64,000 bases of DNA from Pseudomonas fluorescens Q2-87 (GCF_000281895.1 NZ_CM001558.1:1554556-1618555); one strand, 5' to 3'; shown: positions 49,795 to 59,329, counted from the first letter of the stretch. Translations and numbers: made by a program. Notes: generated from the letters alone by a model not told the origin.

Positions 49795-50613
49795 ATGAAA
49801 TTATTCGTTCACTCACTCATCCTGCTGGCGCTGGCATGCTTCGGCCCGGTGTCGTTCGCCGCCGATGTGCCCGGCAGCCAGGACCTGGCGCGCGTGCCCC
49901 GCATGCCCGACGCGCAGATCGTCGACTATCGGCAAACCAGTGACCTGGAGCGCATCTATCCCATGGGCTCGATCCGCAAGATCAGCGGCCAGCTGCGCTT
50001 CGATGGCCAGGTGGACGCCCGTGGCAACCTCACCTCGGTCACCTATGAGCTGCCCCCGGAGCACGCCGCTACCGAGGCCTTCACCACGGCCCGCGAAGCC
50101 TTGCAGAAGCAAGGTGCCGAGCTGCTGTTCTGGTGCCAGGCCCGTGACTGCGGCGAAAGCAGCCTGTGGGCCAACGACGTATTCGGCAATGCCAAGCTCT
50201 ACGGCGCCGATAACGGCCAGGCCTACCTGCTGCTGCGCCTGGCGCCGCCGGCGGACAACACGCTGATCGCGCTGTACGGCATCACCCGCGGCAATCGCAA
50301 GGCCTACCTGCATGTCGAACAGTTCGAGGCGGGCGCACCGCTCGGGGACTTGTTGCCGACTTCGGCAACCTTGTTGCGCCAGCTCAAGGACACCGGGGCC
50401 CTGGACTTGCCGCGCCTTGTTGCAGAGCCGGACGATACCTGGCTGCGCCTGTTGTCCCGGGCGCTGAACCTGGATACGGGCCTGCGGGTCAGTATCGCCG
50501 GTCCCCGAGCCGAAGACTGGCTCCAGGCGCTGGCAGGCCAGGGCGTCCGGGCGGCGCGCATGGAAGTCGCCAGCGGCGCTGCGACGGGCCTGCACCTGGA
50601 GTTGCTGCGCTAA
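49795..50613 (+). CDS. Exported DUF4892 protein
   Basis: A 272-residue protein with a signal peptide (MKLFVHSLILLALACFGPVSFAA) and a DUF4892-type mature part (DLARVPRMPDAQIVDYRQTSDLERIYPMGSIRKISGQLRF). WCQARDCGESSLWANDVFG, with two Cys, is a family landmark. Some homologues carry an extra C-terminal OmpA domain; this one does not. Periplasmic, function unknown. An upstream in-frame ATG would add 17 residues before the signal peptide and is less likely. Confidence 0.82.
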   Translation: MKLFVHSLILLALACFGPVSFAADVPGSQDLARVPRMPDAQIVDYRQTSDLERIYPMGSIRKISGQLRFDGQVDARGNLTSVTYELPPEHAATEAFTTAREALQKQGAELLFWCQARDCGESSLWANDVFGNAKLYGADNGQAYLLLRLAPPADNTLIALYGITRGNRKAYLHVEQFEAGAPLGDLLPTSATLLRQLKDTGALDLPRLVAEPDDTWLRLLSRALNLDTGLRVSIAGPRAEDWLQALAGQGVRAARMEVASGAATGLHLELLR

Positions 50614-50677
50614 GCTTTTCCGAGGCGATGGGGCTTACGCCGTCGCCCCGGTCCTGTTCATTTTTTCGAGACCCTAC

Positions 50678-51715
50678 ATGCTCAATAACGATCGGCTGTT
50701 GGTGCAGATCCTGCTCCTGGTGTTGTTCGGCGCAAGCCTTTGGGTGATGGCGCCGTTCTGGTCGGCGCTGTTCTGGGGCGCGGTGCTGGCGTTCGCCAGT
50801 TGGCCGCTGATGCGCCTGCTGACCCGTTGGGTCAACGGTCGCGAATCCCTGGCGGCGGCCTTGCTGACGGTGGGCTGGATGTTGCTGGTGGCGGTGCCGC
50901 TGGTGTGGCTGGGATTCAACCTGGCGGACCATGTGCGTGATGCCACGGCTTTCATCAAGGATGCGCAAGTCGATGGCCTGCCCGAAGCACCGACCTGGCT
51001 GGGCGGCATCCCCTTGGTGGGCGAGCGCTTGGTAGGCATCTGGAACAGCATCGACCAACAGGGTGCCGCCATGATGGTGTCTGCCAGGCCTTACCTGGGC
51101 CAAGTCGGCAACTGGTTGCTGGCCCGCAGTGCGCAGATCGGCGGCGGCATTCTCGAACTGACCCTGAGCATCGTGTTCGTGTTCTTTTTCTATCGCGATG
51201 GGCCGCGCCTGGCGGTGTTTGTCCATGGGCTGCTGGAACGACTGATCGGCGACCGTGCCGGCTATTACATCGAACTGGTGGCCGGTACGGTGCAACGGGT
51301 GGTCAACGGCGTGATCGGCACTGCAGCGGCGCAGGCCGTGCTGGCTCTGATCGGCTTCCTGATCGCCGGTGTGCCGGGCGCGCTGGTATTGGGTATCGTC
51401 ACTTTCCTGCTGAGCCTGATCCCGATGGGGCCGCCCCTGGTCTGGATTCCCGCCACGGCCTGGCTGGCGTGGAAGGGTGAATACGGGATGGCGGTGTTCC
51501 TTGGCATTTGGGGCACGTTCATCATCAGCGGCGTGGACAACGTGCTCAAGCCATATCTGATCAGCCGTGGCGGAAACCTGCCATTGGTCATCGTGTTATT
51601 GGGTGTGTTCGGCGGATTGATCGCCTTCGGCTTCATCGGCCTGTTCATCGGCCCGACCTTGCTGGCGGTGGCGTACAGCCTGCTGACGGACTGGAGCAAG
51701 AGCCAGGCGCGGTAA
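50678..51715 (+). CDS. AI-2E family transporter (PerM-type)
   Basis: A 345-residue inner-membrane protein of PF01594 with about eight transmembrane helices. The C-terminal region has the family segments VIGTAAAQAVLALIGFLIAGVP, LLSLIPMGPPLVWIPA and DNVLKPYLISRGGNLPL. The family includes TqsA, YdiK and PerM; the name reflects TqsA and does not prove AI-2 export here. Pseudomonads generally lack LuxS, so another substrate, such as Na+ antiport or peptides, is more likely. Convergent with the EF-hand gene. Confidence 0.86.
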   Translation: MLNNDRLLVQILLLVLFGASLWVMAPFWSALFWGAVLAFASWPLMRLLTRWVNGRESLAAALLTVGWMLLVAVPLVWLGFNLADHVRDATAFIKDAQVDGLPEAPTWLGGIPLVGERLVGIWNSIDQQGAAMMVSARPYLGQVGNWLLARSAQIGGGILELTLSIVFVFFFYRDGPRLAVFVHGLLERLIGDRAGYYIELVAGTVQRVVNGVIGTAAAQAVLALIGFLIAGVPGALVLGIVTFLLSLIPMGPPLVWIPATAWLAWKGEYGMAVFLGIWGTFIISGVDNVLKPYLISRGGNLPLVIVLLGVFGGLIAFGFIGLFIGPTLLAVAYSLLTDWSKSQAR

Positions 51716-51766
51716 CCTTGCTCATCCGGGTAAGCCTGGCTTCAAAGGGCCAGGCTTACCGGTGAA

Positions 51767-52498
51767 TCAGGTCGCTACGTTGAGGTGTTTGCCCACGGTG
51801 GCCACGTTATCCAGCGAATATTGCCGGCTGAGGTTGGCGATCATTTTGCCCAGTGCTTCACTGACATTGGCCTGGTCGGTGGCGCTGTCGGTGCTGCGGT
51901 CGGCCTGCAAGGCGCTGGTCAATTCGCTGGCGTTGATGCTGCCATCGCCATCAGTGTCGAGCTGGCTGAACAGCTCTCCACCGGAGGCCTGTTGTGCGGG
52001 TGGCGGCGGTGGGGCGAGGCTGGCGGCGAGTTCGTCGAGACTGACGGTGCCGTCTTCATTCGTGTCCAGGGCCGAGAACACTTGCTGGCTATTGGTACTC
52101 GTCCCGGTGCCGGCCAGCCCGTTGCTCAGTTCATCGCTGCTGACCACGCCGTCACCGTCGGTGTCCAGGGCGCTGAGCAAGGCGTCGGCCAGCTCGGTAT
52201 CCGGCGCCTGGTCCCGTGGAGGTGGAGGCGGCGGGGCCATCGCAGCTATTTCCTCGCTGCTGAGGTCACCGCTGCCATCGCTGTCCAAGTCATCGAAGTT
52301 CTTGCTCAAGCTGACCAGGATGCCGTCGTCGCTCTTCTGTGACAGGGCAGTGTCCAGCTCGTCCTGATCGACCGAACCGTTGTCGTTGCTGTCGAGCTTG
52401 CTGAGCAACTCTTTCTGGAATTGCTGGCTGCGGGCACTGTTGGTCGTGGTACTGCTGGTGCTGGTGTAGGTCGAGTAACTGCTGACGCTACCGATCAT
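51767..52498 (-). CDS. Five-EF-hand calcium-binding protein (XopAW-like)
   Basis: A 243-residue protein with no signal peptide or membrane segment. Five EF-hand loops are readable: DSNDNGSVDQDEL, DSDGSGDLSSEEI, DTDGDGVVSSDEL, DTNEDGTVSLDEL and DTDGDGSINASEL, with acidic residues at positions 1, 3, 5 and 12. Two proline runs (PPPPPP and PPPPP) separate loops. The Ser/Thr-rich N terminus (about 25 residues) and EF-hand repeats resemble the XopAW family of type III effectors of plant-associated bacteria; secretion here is unproven and no T3SS genes are in the window. It is a likely Ca2+ sensor or buffer. Confidence 0.82.
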   Translation of the reverse strand: MIGSVSSYSTYTSTSSTTTNSARSQQFQKELLSKLDSNDNGSVDQDELDTALSQKSDDGILVSLSKNFDDLDSDGSGDLSSEEIAAMAPPPPPPRDQAPDTELADALLSALDTDGDGVVSSDELSNGLAGTGTSTNSQQVFSALDTNEDGTVSLDELAASLAPPPPPAQQASGGELFSQLDTDGDGSINASELTSALQADRSTDSATDQANVSEALGKMIANLSRQYSLDNVATVGKHLNVAT

Positions 52499-52608
52499 GG
52501 GCGCTCTCCTTGGGCTGGAATAGCCGGTGGGTGCACCGGCTCATGCAGCCTCAGTGGGGCAGTTGTCGGGGGTGTGTGGAGTTTGTACCGAGAGCTTTAC
52601 ACAGTGGC

Positions 52609-52695
52609 GTGGGAGCGGGCTTGCTCGCGAATGCGGTGCATCAATCGATACATGGCTGGATGACACACCGCATTCGCGAGCAAGCCCGCTCCCAC
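52609..52695. repeat. REPIN between EF-hand and sensor-kinase genes
   Basis: Opposed REP palindromes at 52609-52631 and 52673-52695, ending 18 bp from the stop codon of the leftward sensor kinase. Confidence 0.9.
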
Positions 52696-52713
52696 AGGTG
52701 AAGTCTGGGATGC

Positions 52714-53760
52714 CTAAAGGCGAGGCAAGCTGATCACCGCCGTCAACCCGCCGCCCGGCGTCTCTTCCAGGCTCAATTGCCCGCCCAGGCGCTGGGCGGC
52801 TTCGCGGGCGATGGTCATGCCCAGGCCGACGCCGCCGGAGTTGCGGTTGCGTGAGCCCTCCAGACGAAAGAACGGCTCGAACACGGCTTCACGCTTGTCC
52901 GCTGAGATGCCGGGACCGTGGTCGATGACCCGGATCAGTACCTGATGACGTTGGTCTTCGAGGGTGATCAAGGCGTGGCCGGCATAGCGCAGGGCGTTGT
53001 CCATGAGGTTATTGATGCACGAGCGCAGCGCCATCGGTTGCACCTGCAACGGGGCACAGGAACCGCTGGTTTGCACGTCGGCGCCCTGGTCCTGGGCGTT
53101 TTCGCTCAGCGATTCCACCAAGGCTTGCACGTCCATCCATTGCAGTGCTTCGCTGGTGCGTTGTTCGTGCAGGTAGGTCAGCGTGGCATCGAGCATGTCG
53201 ATCATATCGTCCAGGTCCTGGCACATCTGGCCTTGCAACTTGAGATCATCGATCTGCTCCAGGCGCAGCTTGAGCCGCGAGAGTGGGGTGCGCAGGTCGT
53301 GGGACACCGCGCCGAGCATGCGTGAGCGTTGCTGCACCTGCTCGCGAATCCGCCGTTGCATCAGGTTGAACGTGTGGGCGGCCTGTCGCGCCTCCCGAGG
53401 ACCGTCTTCATCCAGTGGTGGGCTGTCGAGGTTTTCACTCAGGCGCTCTGCGGCGTCGCTCAGGCGCTGGATCGGTCGGGTCAGCAGTTTGGCGCCGTAC
53501 CAGGCGCCGACGATCAGGAACACGAACTGAAACGTCAGCGGCACCACCGGACCGCCGAACCAGGGGCGCGGAGGGCGGTTGGGGGGCGGGCCAAAGGGCG
53601 GCGGGCCTTCGTTGTTACGCGAAAACTCAGGCGGCGGCCCGGGCAGTGGCGGCCTGTCGTAATGGAAAAACCAGGCAAAGGCCAGCAGATGCGCCAGGAC
53701 GATAGCCAGCAGCAGCACGCCAAACAGGCGGCCGAACAGGGAGTCGAGGCGCAACCGCAT
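52714..53760 (-). CDS. Sensor histidine kinase with Pro-rich periplasmic loop
   Basis: A 348-residue EnvZ-type kinase. TM1 is at about 10-30; a short loop of about 40 residues (33-73) is nearly a third proline with Arg, Asn and Phe; TM2 is at about 74-92. HAMP, HisKA (SHDLRTPLSRLKLRLE) and HATPase (NLMDNALRYAG, DHGPGIS, GGVGLGMTIA) follow. The tiny Pro-rich loop argues for sensing in the membrane or of cations or peptides rather than through a folded ligand domain. The start overlaps the response-regulator stop (TGATG), so the pair is coupled. Confidence 0.9.
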   Translation of the reverse strand: MRLRLDSLFGRLFGVLLLAIVLAHLLAFAWFFHYDRPPLPGPPPEFSRNNEGPPPFGPPPNRPPRPWFGGPVVPLTFQFVFLIVGAWYGAKLLTRPIQRLSDAAERLSENLDSPPLDEDGPREARQAAHTFNLMQRRIREQVQQRSRMLGAVSHDLRTPLSRLKLRLEQIDDLKLQGQMCQDLDDMIDMLDATLTYLHEQRTSEALQWMDVQALVESLSENAQDQGADVQTSGSCAPLQVQPMALRSCINNLMDNALRYAGHALITLEDQRHQVLIRVIDHGPGISADKREAVFEPFFRLEGSRNRNSGGVGLGMTIAREAAQRLGGQLSLEETPGGGLTAVISLPRL

Positions 53761-54518
53761 CAGCCGATGTCCCGAGCGTCGAACAAGTAGCCCTCACCGC
53801 GTACGGTCTTGATCAGTTGCGGGGCCTTGGGATCGTCGCCCAGCTTCTGGCGCAGGCGCGAGACCAGCAGATCGATGCTGCGGTCGAACGCCTCGATGGA
53901 ACGGCCGCGGGCGGCGTCCAGCAGTTGCTCGCGGCTGAGCACTCGGCGCGGTCGTTCGATGAACACCCACAACAGGCGAAATTCAGCGTTGGACAGCGGC
54001 ACCACCAGCCCATCGGCAGAGATCAACTGGCGCAGGACGCTGTTGAGCCGCCAGTTATCGAAGCGGATATTGGCGCGTTGCTCGGTGCGGTCGTCGCGCA
54101 CTCGGCGCAGGATGGTCTGGATGCGCGCGACCAGTTCCCTGGGTTCGAAAGGCTTGGCCATGTAATCGTCGGCGCCCAGTTCCAGGCCGATGATGCGATC
54201 GGTGGGTTCGCACCGGGCGGTGAGCATCAGGATCGGGATGTCCGATTCGCTGCGCAACCAGCGGCACAATTGCAAGCCATCCTCACCGGGCAGCATCAGG
54301 TCGAGCACCACCACGTCGAAACGCTCGGCCTGCATCGCCTGGCGCATCGCGGCGCCATCGGTCACGCCGCTGGCGCGGATGCTGAAACGGGCCAGGTAGT
54401 CGATCAGCAGTTCGCGGATCGGCACATCGTCGTCGACAATCAGCGCACGGGTGTTCCAGCGTTTGTCATCGTCGAGCGTTTTTTGGTTGTCAGAGAGTGC
54501 AACGGGGGTGTTCTGCAT
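53760..54518 (-). CDS. OmpR-family response regulator
   Basis: A 252-residue regulator. The receiver domain starts at about residue 23 (ALIVDDDVPIRELLIDYL) with the phospho-Asp in VVVLDLMLPGEDGL and Lys in YMAKPFEPRELV; a winged-helix DNA-binding domain (FRLLWVFIERPRRVLSREQLLDAARGR ... IDLLVSRLRQKLGDD) ends the protein. A 20-residue hydrophilic N-terminal extension precedes the receiver. I chose the ATG at 54518 (MQNTPVALSDNQK); the longer frame adds 65 low-quality residues. Targets are unknown; it is coupled to the kinase downstream. Confidence 0.9.
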   Translation of the reverse strand: MQNTPVALSDNQKTLDDDKRWNTRALIVDDDVPIRELLIDYLARFSIRASGVTDGAAMRQAMQAERFDVVVLDLMLPGEDGLQLCRWLRSESDIPILMLTARCEPTDRIIGLELGADDYMAKPFEPRELVARIQTILRRVRDDRTEQRANIRFDNWRLNSVLRQLISADGLVVPLSNAEFRLLWVFIERPRRVLSREQLLDAARGRSIEAFDRSIDLLVSRLRQKLGDDPKAPQLIKTVRGEGYLFDARDIG

Positions 54519-54806
54519 GGATGCATCATCTGCCAGGTGGGCTGCCAACCGCAAAGAAGGCGGCAAGATTGGGGCTTCAGCATAGGCTTGGCACCGCGAG
54601 GCGTGAAGCGCTGAAGACGGATAGGGGCGAGGGACGGTAGCGGGTCGGCGTGTTGCGCGCATGTCAGGAATGTATCGGCTTCGACACAAAGGCCGGTATC
54701 GTCCATGCTGCAAGGTGACCGATGAGATTTACCGATCATCGGGTCCCGCACCGGCGCTGGTTCCGCTACAATGCGCGCCGATTTCGACCTGCCTGAGAGC
54801 CCGCTC

Positions 54807-55505
54807 ATGTCCGCCTGCCAGACGCCCATCATCGTCGCCCTGGATTTCCCTACCCGTGACGCCGCCCTGAAGCTGGCCGACCAGTTGGACCCCAAGCTCT
54901 GCCGGGTCAAAGTCGGCAAGGAACTGTTCACCAGTTGTGCTTCTGAGATCGTGGGTACCCTGCGTGACAAGGGGTTCGAGGTGTTCCTGGACCTGAAATT
55001 CCATGACATCCCCAACACCACCGCCATGGCCGTCAAGGCTGCCGCGGAGATGGGCGTGTGGATGGTCAATGTGCATTGCTCCGGCGGCCTGCGCATGATG
55101 GCGGCCTGCCGTGAAGTGCTGGACCAGCGCAGTGGCCCACAACCCTTGCTGATCGGCGTGACCGTGCTGACCAGCATGGAGCGCGAGGACCTGGCCGGGA
55201 TCGGCCTGGACATCGAGCCCCAGGAGCAAGTGTTGCGCCTGGCTGCGCTGGCACAAAAAGCCGGCCTGGATGGTCTGGTGTGCTCGGCCCTGGAGGCCAG
55301 CGCTCTGAAAGCGGCGCACCCGTCGTTGCAACTGGTGACCCCGGGGATTCGTCCGACGGGCAGCGCCCAGGACGACCAGCGGCGCATCCTGACCCCACGC
55401 CAGGCATTGGACGCCGGCTCCGATTACCTGGTGATCGGCCGTCCGATCAGCCAGGCGGCGGATCCCGCCAAGGCGCTGGCGGCCGTGGTAGCCGAACTGG
55501 CCTGA
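54807..55505 (+). CDS. pyrF: Orotidine 5'-phosphate decarboxylase
   Basis: A 232-residue TIM-barrel enzyme, the last step of UMP synthesis. [15 protein letters not shown] at the start, the catalytic [10 protein letters not shown] (Lys-Asp-His array) and the phosphate-binding [18 protein letters not shown] and YLVIGRPI segments are intact. The ATG at 54807 ([13 protein letters not shown]) is chosen over an upstream in-frame ATG 12 codons earlier. Stand-alone gene divergent from the two-component system. Confidence 0.96.
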   Translation: MSACQTPIIVALDFPTRDAALKLADQLDPKLCRVKVGKELFTSCASEIVGTLRDKGFEVFLDLKFHDIPNTTAMAVKAAAEMGVWMVNVHCSGGLRMMAACREVLDQRSGPQPLLIGVTVLTSMEREDLAGIGLDIEPQEQVLRLAALAQKAGLDGLVCSALEASALKAAHPSLQLVTPGIRPTGSAQDDQRRILTPRQALDAGSDYLVIGRPISQAADPAKALAAVVAELA

Positions 55506-55525
55506 CCTAACCCCGCAGTACTTAT

Positions 55526-55613
55526 GTGGGAGCGGGCTTGCTCGCGAAGGCAGAGTGTCATGCGCCATTTATGCCGGCTGACACTCCGCCTTCGCGAGCA
55601 AGCCCGCTCCCAC
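55526..55613. repeat. REPIN downstream of pyrF
   Basis: Opposed REP palindromes at 55526-55548 and 55591-55613 between the convergent pyrF and oxidoreductase genes. No separate T-run terminator is visible. Confidence 0.9.
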
Positions 55614-55626
55614 AGGTATTTTGTGA

Positions 55627-56631
55627 CTAGACCTTAAGTACGAGCTTCCCGAAGTTTTCCCCGCTGAACAACTTGGTCAACGTCTCGGGGAACGTCTCCA
55701 GCCCTTCGACGATGTCTTCCTTGCTCTTGAGTTGTCCCTTGGCCATCCAACCGGCCATTTCCTGCCCGGCGGCGGCGAATTGCGCGGCATAATCCATCAC
55801 TACAAAGCCCTCCATGCGCGCCCGGTTGACCAGCAGCGACAGGTAGTTGGCGGGGCCTTTCACCGCTTCCTTGTTGTTGTACTGGCTGATAGCGCCGCAA
55901 ATCACCACGCGGGCCTTGAGGTTCAAGCGGCTGAGCACAGCGTCCAGGATATCGCCGCCAACGTTATCGAAATACACATCGACGCCTTTGGGGCATTCGC
56001 GCTTGAGGCCGGCATGAACGTCTTCGTTCTTGTAGTCGATGGCGCCGTCGAAGCCCAGTTCATCGATCAGGAACCGGCATTTATCGGCGCCACCGGCGAT
56101 GCCTATCACGCGACAGCCTTTGATCTTGGCAATTTGCCCGGCGATGCTGCCCACCGCACCCGCAGCGCCGGACAGCACCACAGTCTCGCCAGCCTTGGGC
56201 GCGCCCACGTCCAGTAACGCGAAGTAGGCGGTCATGCCCGTCATGCCCAGGGCTGACAGGTAACGCGGCAGTGGTGCCAGTTTCGGATCGACCTTGTAGA
56301 AACCTCTTGGCTCGCCAAGGAAATAATCCTGCACGCCCAGCGCGCCGTTGACGTAGTCCCCTACCGCAAACCCAGGGTTGTTCGAGGCAATCACCTGGCC
56401 GACACCCAATGCCCGCATCACCTCACCGATGCCCACCGGCGCAATGTAGGACTTGCCTTCGTTCATCCAGCCACGCATGGCCGGATCCAGGGATAGATAT
56501 TCGTTCTTCACCAGGATCTGACCGGCTGCCGGTTCGCCGACCGGTACTTGTTGATAAGTGAAAGTCTCGCGTGTCGCGGCGCCCACCGGGCGTTTGGCGA
56601 GCAGGAACTGGCGATTGGTCTGGGCAGTCAT
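55627..56631 (-). CDS. NADP-dependent MDR oxidoreductase (CurA-like)
   Basis: A 334-residue zinc-free medium-chain reductase. It has an N-terminal GroES-like domain (LVKNEYLSLDPAMRGWMNE is the family mark) and a nucleotide-binding domain with VVLSGAAGAVGSIAGQIAKIKGCRVIGIAGG. It resembles E. coli CurA/YncB and mammalian prostaglandin or leukotriene B4 reductases, which reduce alpha,beta-unsaturated ketones with NADPH. The ATG at 56631 (MTAQTNRQFLLAKRP) is favoured; another lies 3 codons upstream. Divergent from the SDR gene. Confidence 0.9.
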   Translation of the reverse strand: MTAQTNRQFLLAKRPVGAATRETFTYQQVPVGEPAAGQILVKNEYLSLDPAMRGWMNEGKSYIAPVGIGEVMRALGVGQVIASNNPGFAVGDYVNGALGVQDYFLGEPRGFYKVDPKLAPLPRYLSALGMTGMTAYFALLDVGAPKAGETVVLSGAAGAVGSIAGQIAKIKGCRVIGIAGGADKCRFLIDELGFDGAIDYKNEDVHAGLKRECPKGVDVYFDNVGGDILDAVLSRLNLKARVVICGAISQYNNKEAVKGPANYLSLLVNRARMEGFVVMDYAAQFAAAGQEMAGWMAKGQLKSKEDIVEGLETFPETLTKLFSGENFGKLVLKV

Positions 56632-56855
56632 GGCTGGCACTCAATATGAATGAAGCCTTGTTGATAGACCTTCGAGGCGTTGGCCGCAAGGTTTGCGACC
56701 TCGGCGAATGCAGCTCGATCCAACACGGTGATAGTGCCGCCGGCCTCGTTATCACTGGCACCCATGGGGATGTAACCGGCATCTGGATAGTGCTGCCTTG
56801 CCACACCGGGCTGTGGCTACACTGGCGCGACCCCGCATTCTTCGAGGAATTGACA

Positions 56856-57617
56856 ATGAGCATGACGTTTTCCGGACAGGTCGCCGTGGTAACTGGCGCC
56901 GCTGCGGGCATTGGCCGCGCCACCGCACAGGCGTTCGCGGCAGAAGGCCTGAAGGTGGTGGTGGCCGACCTGGACGTGGCGGGCGGCGAGGGCACGGTGC
57001 AGTCGATACGCGAAGCGGGCGGCGAGGCCGTGTTCGTGCGCTGCAACGTGACGTTGGAGGACGACGTGCAGAACCTGATGAGCGAAGTGATCAAAGCCTA
57101 TGGTCGTCTGGACTATGCCTTCAACAATGCCGGGATCGAGATCGAGAAGGGCAAGTTGGCCGACGGGACTGTCGATGAGTTTGACGCGATCATGGGCGTC
57201 AACGTGAAAGGCGTCTGGCTGTGCATGAAATATCAACTGCCATTACTACTCGCCCAAGGCGGCGGAGCCATCGTCAATACCGCTTCGGTGGCCGGCCTGG
57301 GGGCAGCGCCGAAGATGAGCATTTATGCGGCCTCCAAGCATGCTGTGATAGGCCTGACCAAATCGGCGGCCATCGAATATGCCAAAAAGAAGATCCGCGT
57401 GAATGCGGTTTGCCCGGCCGTGATCGACACCGACATGTTCCGTCGCGCTTATGAGGCGGACCCGAAGAAAGGCGATTTCGCCAACGCCATGCACCCGGTG
57501 GGGCGTATCGGCAAGGTCGAGGAAATCGCCAGCGCGGTCTTGTACCTGTGCAGCGATGGCGCGGCTTTCACCACGGGGCATTCCCTGGCGGTAGACGGCG
57601 GTGTCACGGCGTTCTGA
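56856..57617 (+). CDS. Short-chain dehydrogenase/reductase
   Basis: A 253-residue classical SDR. The cofactor motif is TGAAAGIGRATAQAFA (about 14-29), NNAG is followed by the catalytic Ser in TASVAGLGAAPKMSIYAASKHAV with YxxxK, and the C terminus ends in a typical LAVDGGVTAF. The Asp in VVVADLDV at the end of strand 2 suggests NAD(H) preference. The ATG at 56856 (MSMTFSGQVAVVTG) removes a long unconserved upstream frame. Substrate unknown; a terminator follows. Confidence 0.9.
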   Translation: MSMTFSGQVAVVTGAAAGIGRATAQAFAAEGLKVVVADLDVAGGEGTVQSIREAGGEAVFVRCNVTLEDDVQNLMSEVIKAYGRLDYAFNNAGIEIEKGKLADGTVDEFDAIMGVNVKGVWLCMKYQLPLLLAQGGGAIVNTASVAGLGAAPKMSIYAASKHAVIGLTKSAAIEYAKKKIRVNAVCPAVIDTDMFRRAYEADPKKGDFANAMHPVGRIGKVEEIASAVLYLCSDGAAFTTGHSLAVDGGVTAF

Positions 57618-57645
57618 CGGATGCGTCCCTTCCATCCGTAGGACA

Positions 57646-57673
57646 AGGCCCGCACTGGTTGCGGGCTTTTTCT
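57646..57673 (+). terminator. Terminator after the SDR gene
   Basis: GCCCGCA and TGCGGGC form the stem (57648-57654 and 57660-57666), followed by a T-run, about 30 bp past the stop. Confidence 0.82.
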
Positions 57674-57824
57674 TGAGCGCTCAAAAAATACTCGACGCGG
57701 CCCGTCAATGTGTTTCAAAGGGTGAGAAACGACGGTTTTGGCGATGTTCTCGTACATCGTCCGAGCGCCGCCTGTGCTTAACTGTTTCCGGAAATAAAAC
57801 AAATGCTTAGGAGCTTGGTTACTC

Positions 57825-59219
57825 ATGGAGTTGAGAATCGACCGACAGGCCCTGGTGCCTGTCGTGCAGCAAATTGTCGACGCACTGACCGGATGGATCC
57901 GACAGGATGCGGTACAACCGGGGACTCGCTTGCCCTCCGTGCGCCAATTGGCGCGACAGAATCTGCTCAGCCAATCGAGCGTCAATGAAGCCTGTGAACG
58001 CCTGGTTGCTCAAGGATTGTTGGCATCCCGCCACGGCTCGAGCTTTTTTGTCGCGCCGCCGTCTTCGTCCGCCCCCGGGCCCATCGGCAACAGCCAACCG
58101 CTGGATCCGCTCGCCGGGGGCTGCGTGGCGGACAGCTCGCACTGGGAGCTGCCGTTGGGCGCCGGCGGGTTGCCCGAGAGCTGGCGTGAAAGTGATGACC
58201 TGGGGTACGCGATTCGCCAGGTCACCCGCACCGATATGGCGGGGCTGTTCAATTACAGCACGCCGCTGGGGTTGCCCGCCCTGCGTGAGCAACTGTCCAG
58301 GCGCATGAAGCAATTCAATATCGAAGCCGACGAAAACCTGATCCTGACCACCACCGGGGCGACCCACGGGCTGGACCTGATCGTGCGCACACTGCTGCAG
58401 CCGGGCAGCTGCGTTGTGGTGGAGAGCCCCGGTTATTCGAAGCTGTTCGACCTGCTCAGGTTGCACAGGATCCAGATGGTCGAGCTGCCCAGGACCCCGC
58501 GCGGCCCGGACATCGATGCCCTGCAGGGCCTGTTGGCGACGCACCGGCCCAGTGCCCTGTTCATCAACAGTGCCTGCCACAATCCGACCGGCAGCAGCCT
58601 GGGCCCGACCGTGGCCCAGCGGCTGCTGCAACTGACCCGGCAATACGCCGTGCTGGTGATCGAAGACGACGTCTATGCCGACTTTCAGAATTCCACACGC
58701 ACGCGGCTGGCAGCGCTGGACGCCGATGTGGTCTATGTGGGCAGCTTTTCCAAGACCCTGAGCAGCTCGTTGCGCGTGGGTTTTGTAGTGGCCGGGCCCT
58801 CGGTGATTGCGCGCCTGAGCGAGGTAAAGGCGATTACCAGCTTGGGCGGGTCGCGGTTCGGTGAGTCGGTACTGGCCAATCTTCTGGCCAATGGGGCTTA
58901 TCGAAAACTGGTCCAGCGCCAGCGACAACGTCTGGGCACCGACAGGGCGGTGGTGCTGCAGGTATTGGAGGACGCCGATTGGGAGGTGTTCGGTAAACCA
59001 GCCGGTGGTCTTTTTATTTGGGCACGTGCGCCCTTGTCTGACTACGCTGGGTTGGAACGCTTGGCCAAGCGGTTCGGCGTAATGCTGTCATCGCGCACGG
59101 CATTCAGCCCCTCGGGGGCCGACACTGACTGGCTGCGGATCAACGTCGCCTATGCCCGCGATCCCAGGGCCATGGCATTTTTCCGGGCCGTGGCGTTGGA
59201 TCGACCTCAAGTGTTCTGA
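57825..59219 (+). CDS. MocR-type GntR/aminotransferase regulator
   Basis: A 464-residue chimeric regulator. A GntR winged helix (residues about 8-75, GWIRQDAVQPGTRLPSVRQLARQN) is joined through a Pro/Ser linker to a fold-type I aminotransferase domain (about 110-455). SACHNPTG, the VIEDDVYADF segment and PLP Lys in SFSKTLSSSLRVGF are retained, so PLP probably binds as effector. PdxR controls vitamin B6 synthesis; others control amino-acid pathways. The target is not evident: neighbours are an SDR gene behind a terminator and a chemoreceptor. Confidence 0.9.
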   Translation: MELRIDRQALVPVVQQIVDALTGWIRQDAVQPGTRLPSVRQLARQNLLSQSSVNEACERLVAQGLLASRHGSSFFVAPPSSSAPGPIGNSQPLDPLAGGCVADSSHWELPLGAGGLPESWRESDDLGYAIRQVTRTDMAGLFNYSTPLGLPALREQLSRRMKQFNIEADENLILTTTGATHGLDLIVRTLLQPGSCVVVESPGYSKLFDLLRLHRIQMVELPRTPRGPDIDALQGLLATHRPSALFINSACHNPTGSSLGPTVAQRLLQLTRQYAVLVIEDDVYADFQNSTRTRLAALDADVVYVGSFSKTLSSSLRVGFVVAGPSVIARLSEVKAITSLGGSRFGESVLANLLANGAYRKLVQRQRQRLGTDRAVVLQVLEDADWEVFGKPAGGLFIWARAPLSDYAGLERLAKRFGVMLSSRTAFSPSGADTDWLRINVAYARDPRAMAFFRAVALDRPQVF

Positions 59220-59329
59220 AAACGACGCAGCTGTAGCTTTTTGCCATTATTCCGACGCCAGCATCTTGTGTTGCAGGGCGTCTCGTTGCGAATCTGCAAT
59301 CAACACACACTGGCAGAGGACTGAGCGCA

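Noticed and set aside
50678..51715. Autoinducer-2 exporter
   Set aside because: The family name alone does not support AI-2 transport; pseudomonads generally lack LuxS.
51767..52498. A type III secretion locus around the EF-hand gene
   Set aside because: No secretion apparatus, chaperone or hrp-box-like context could be seen nearby.
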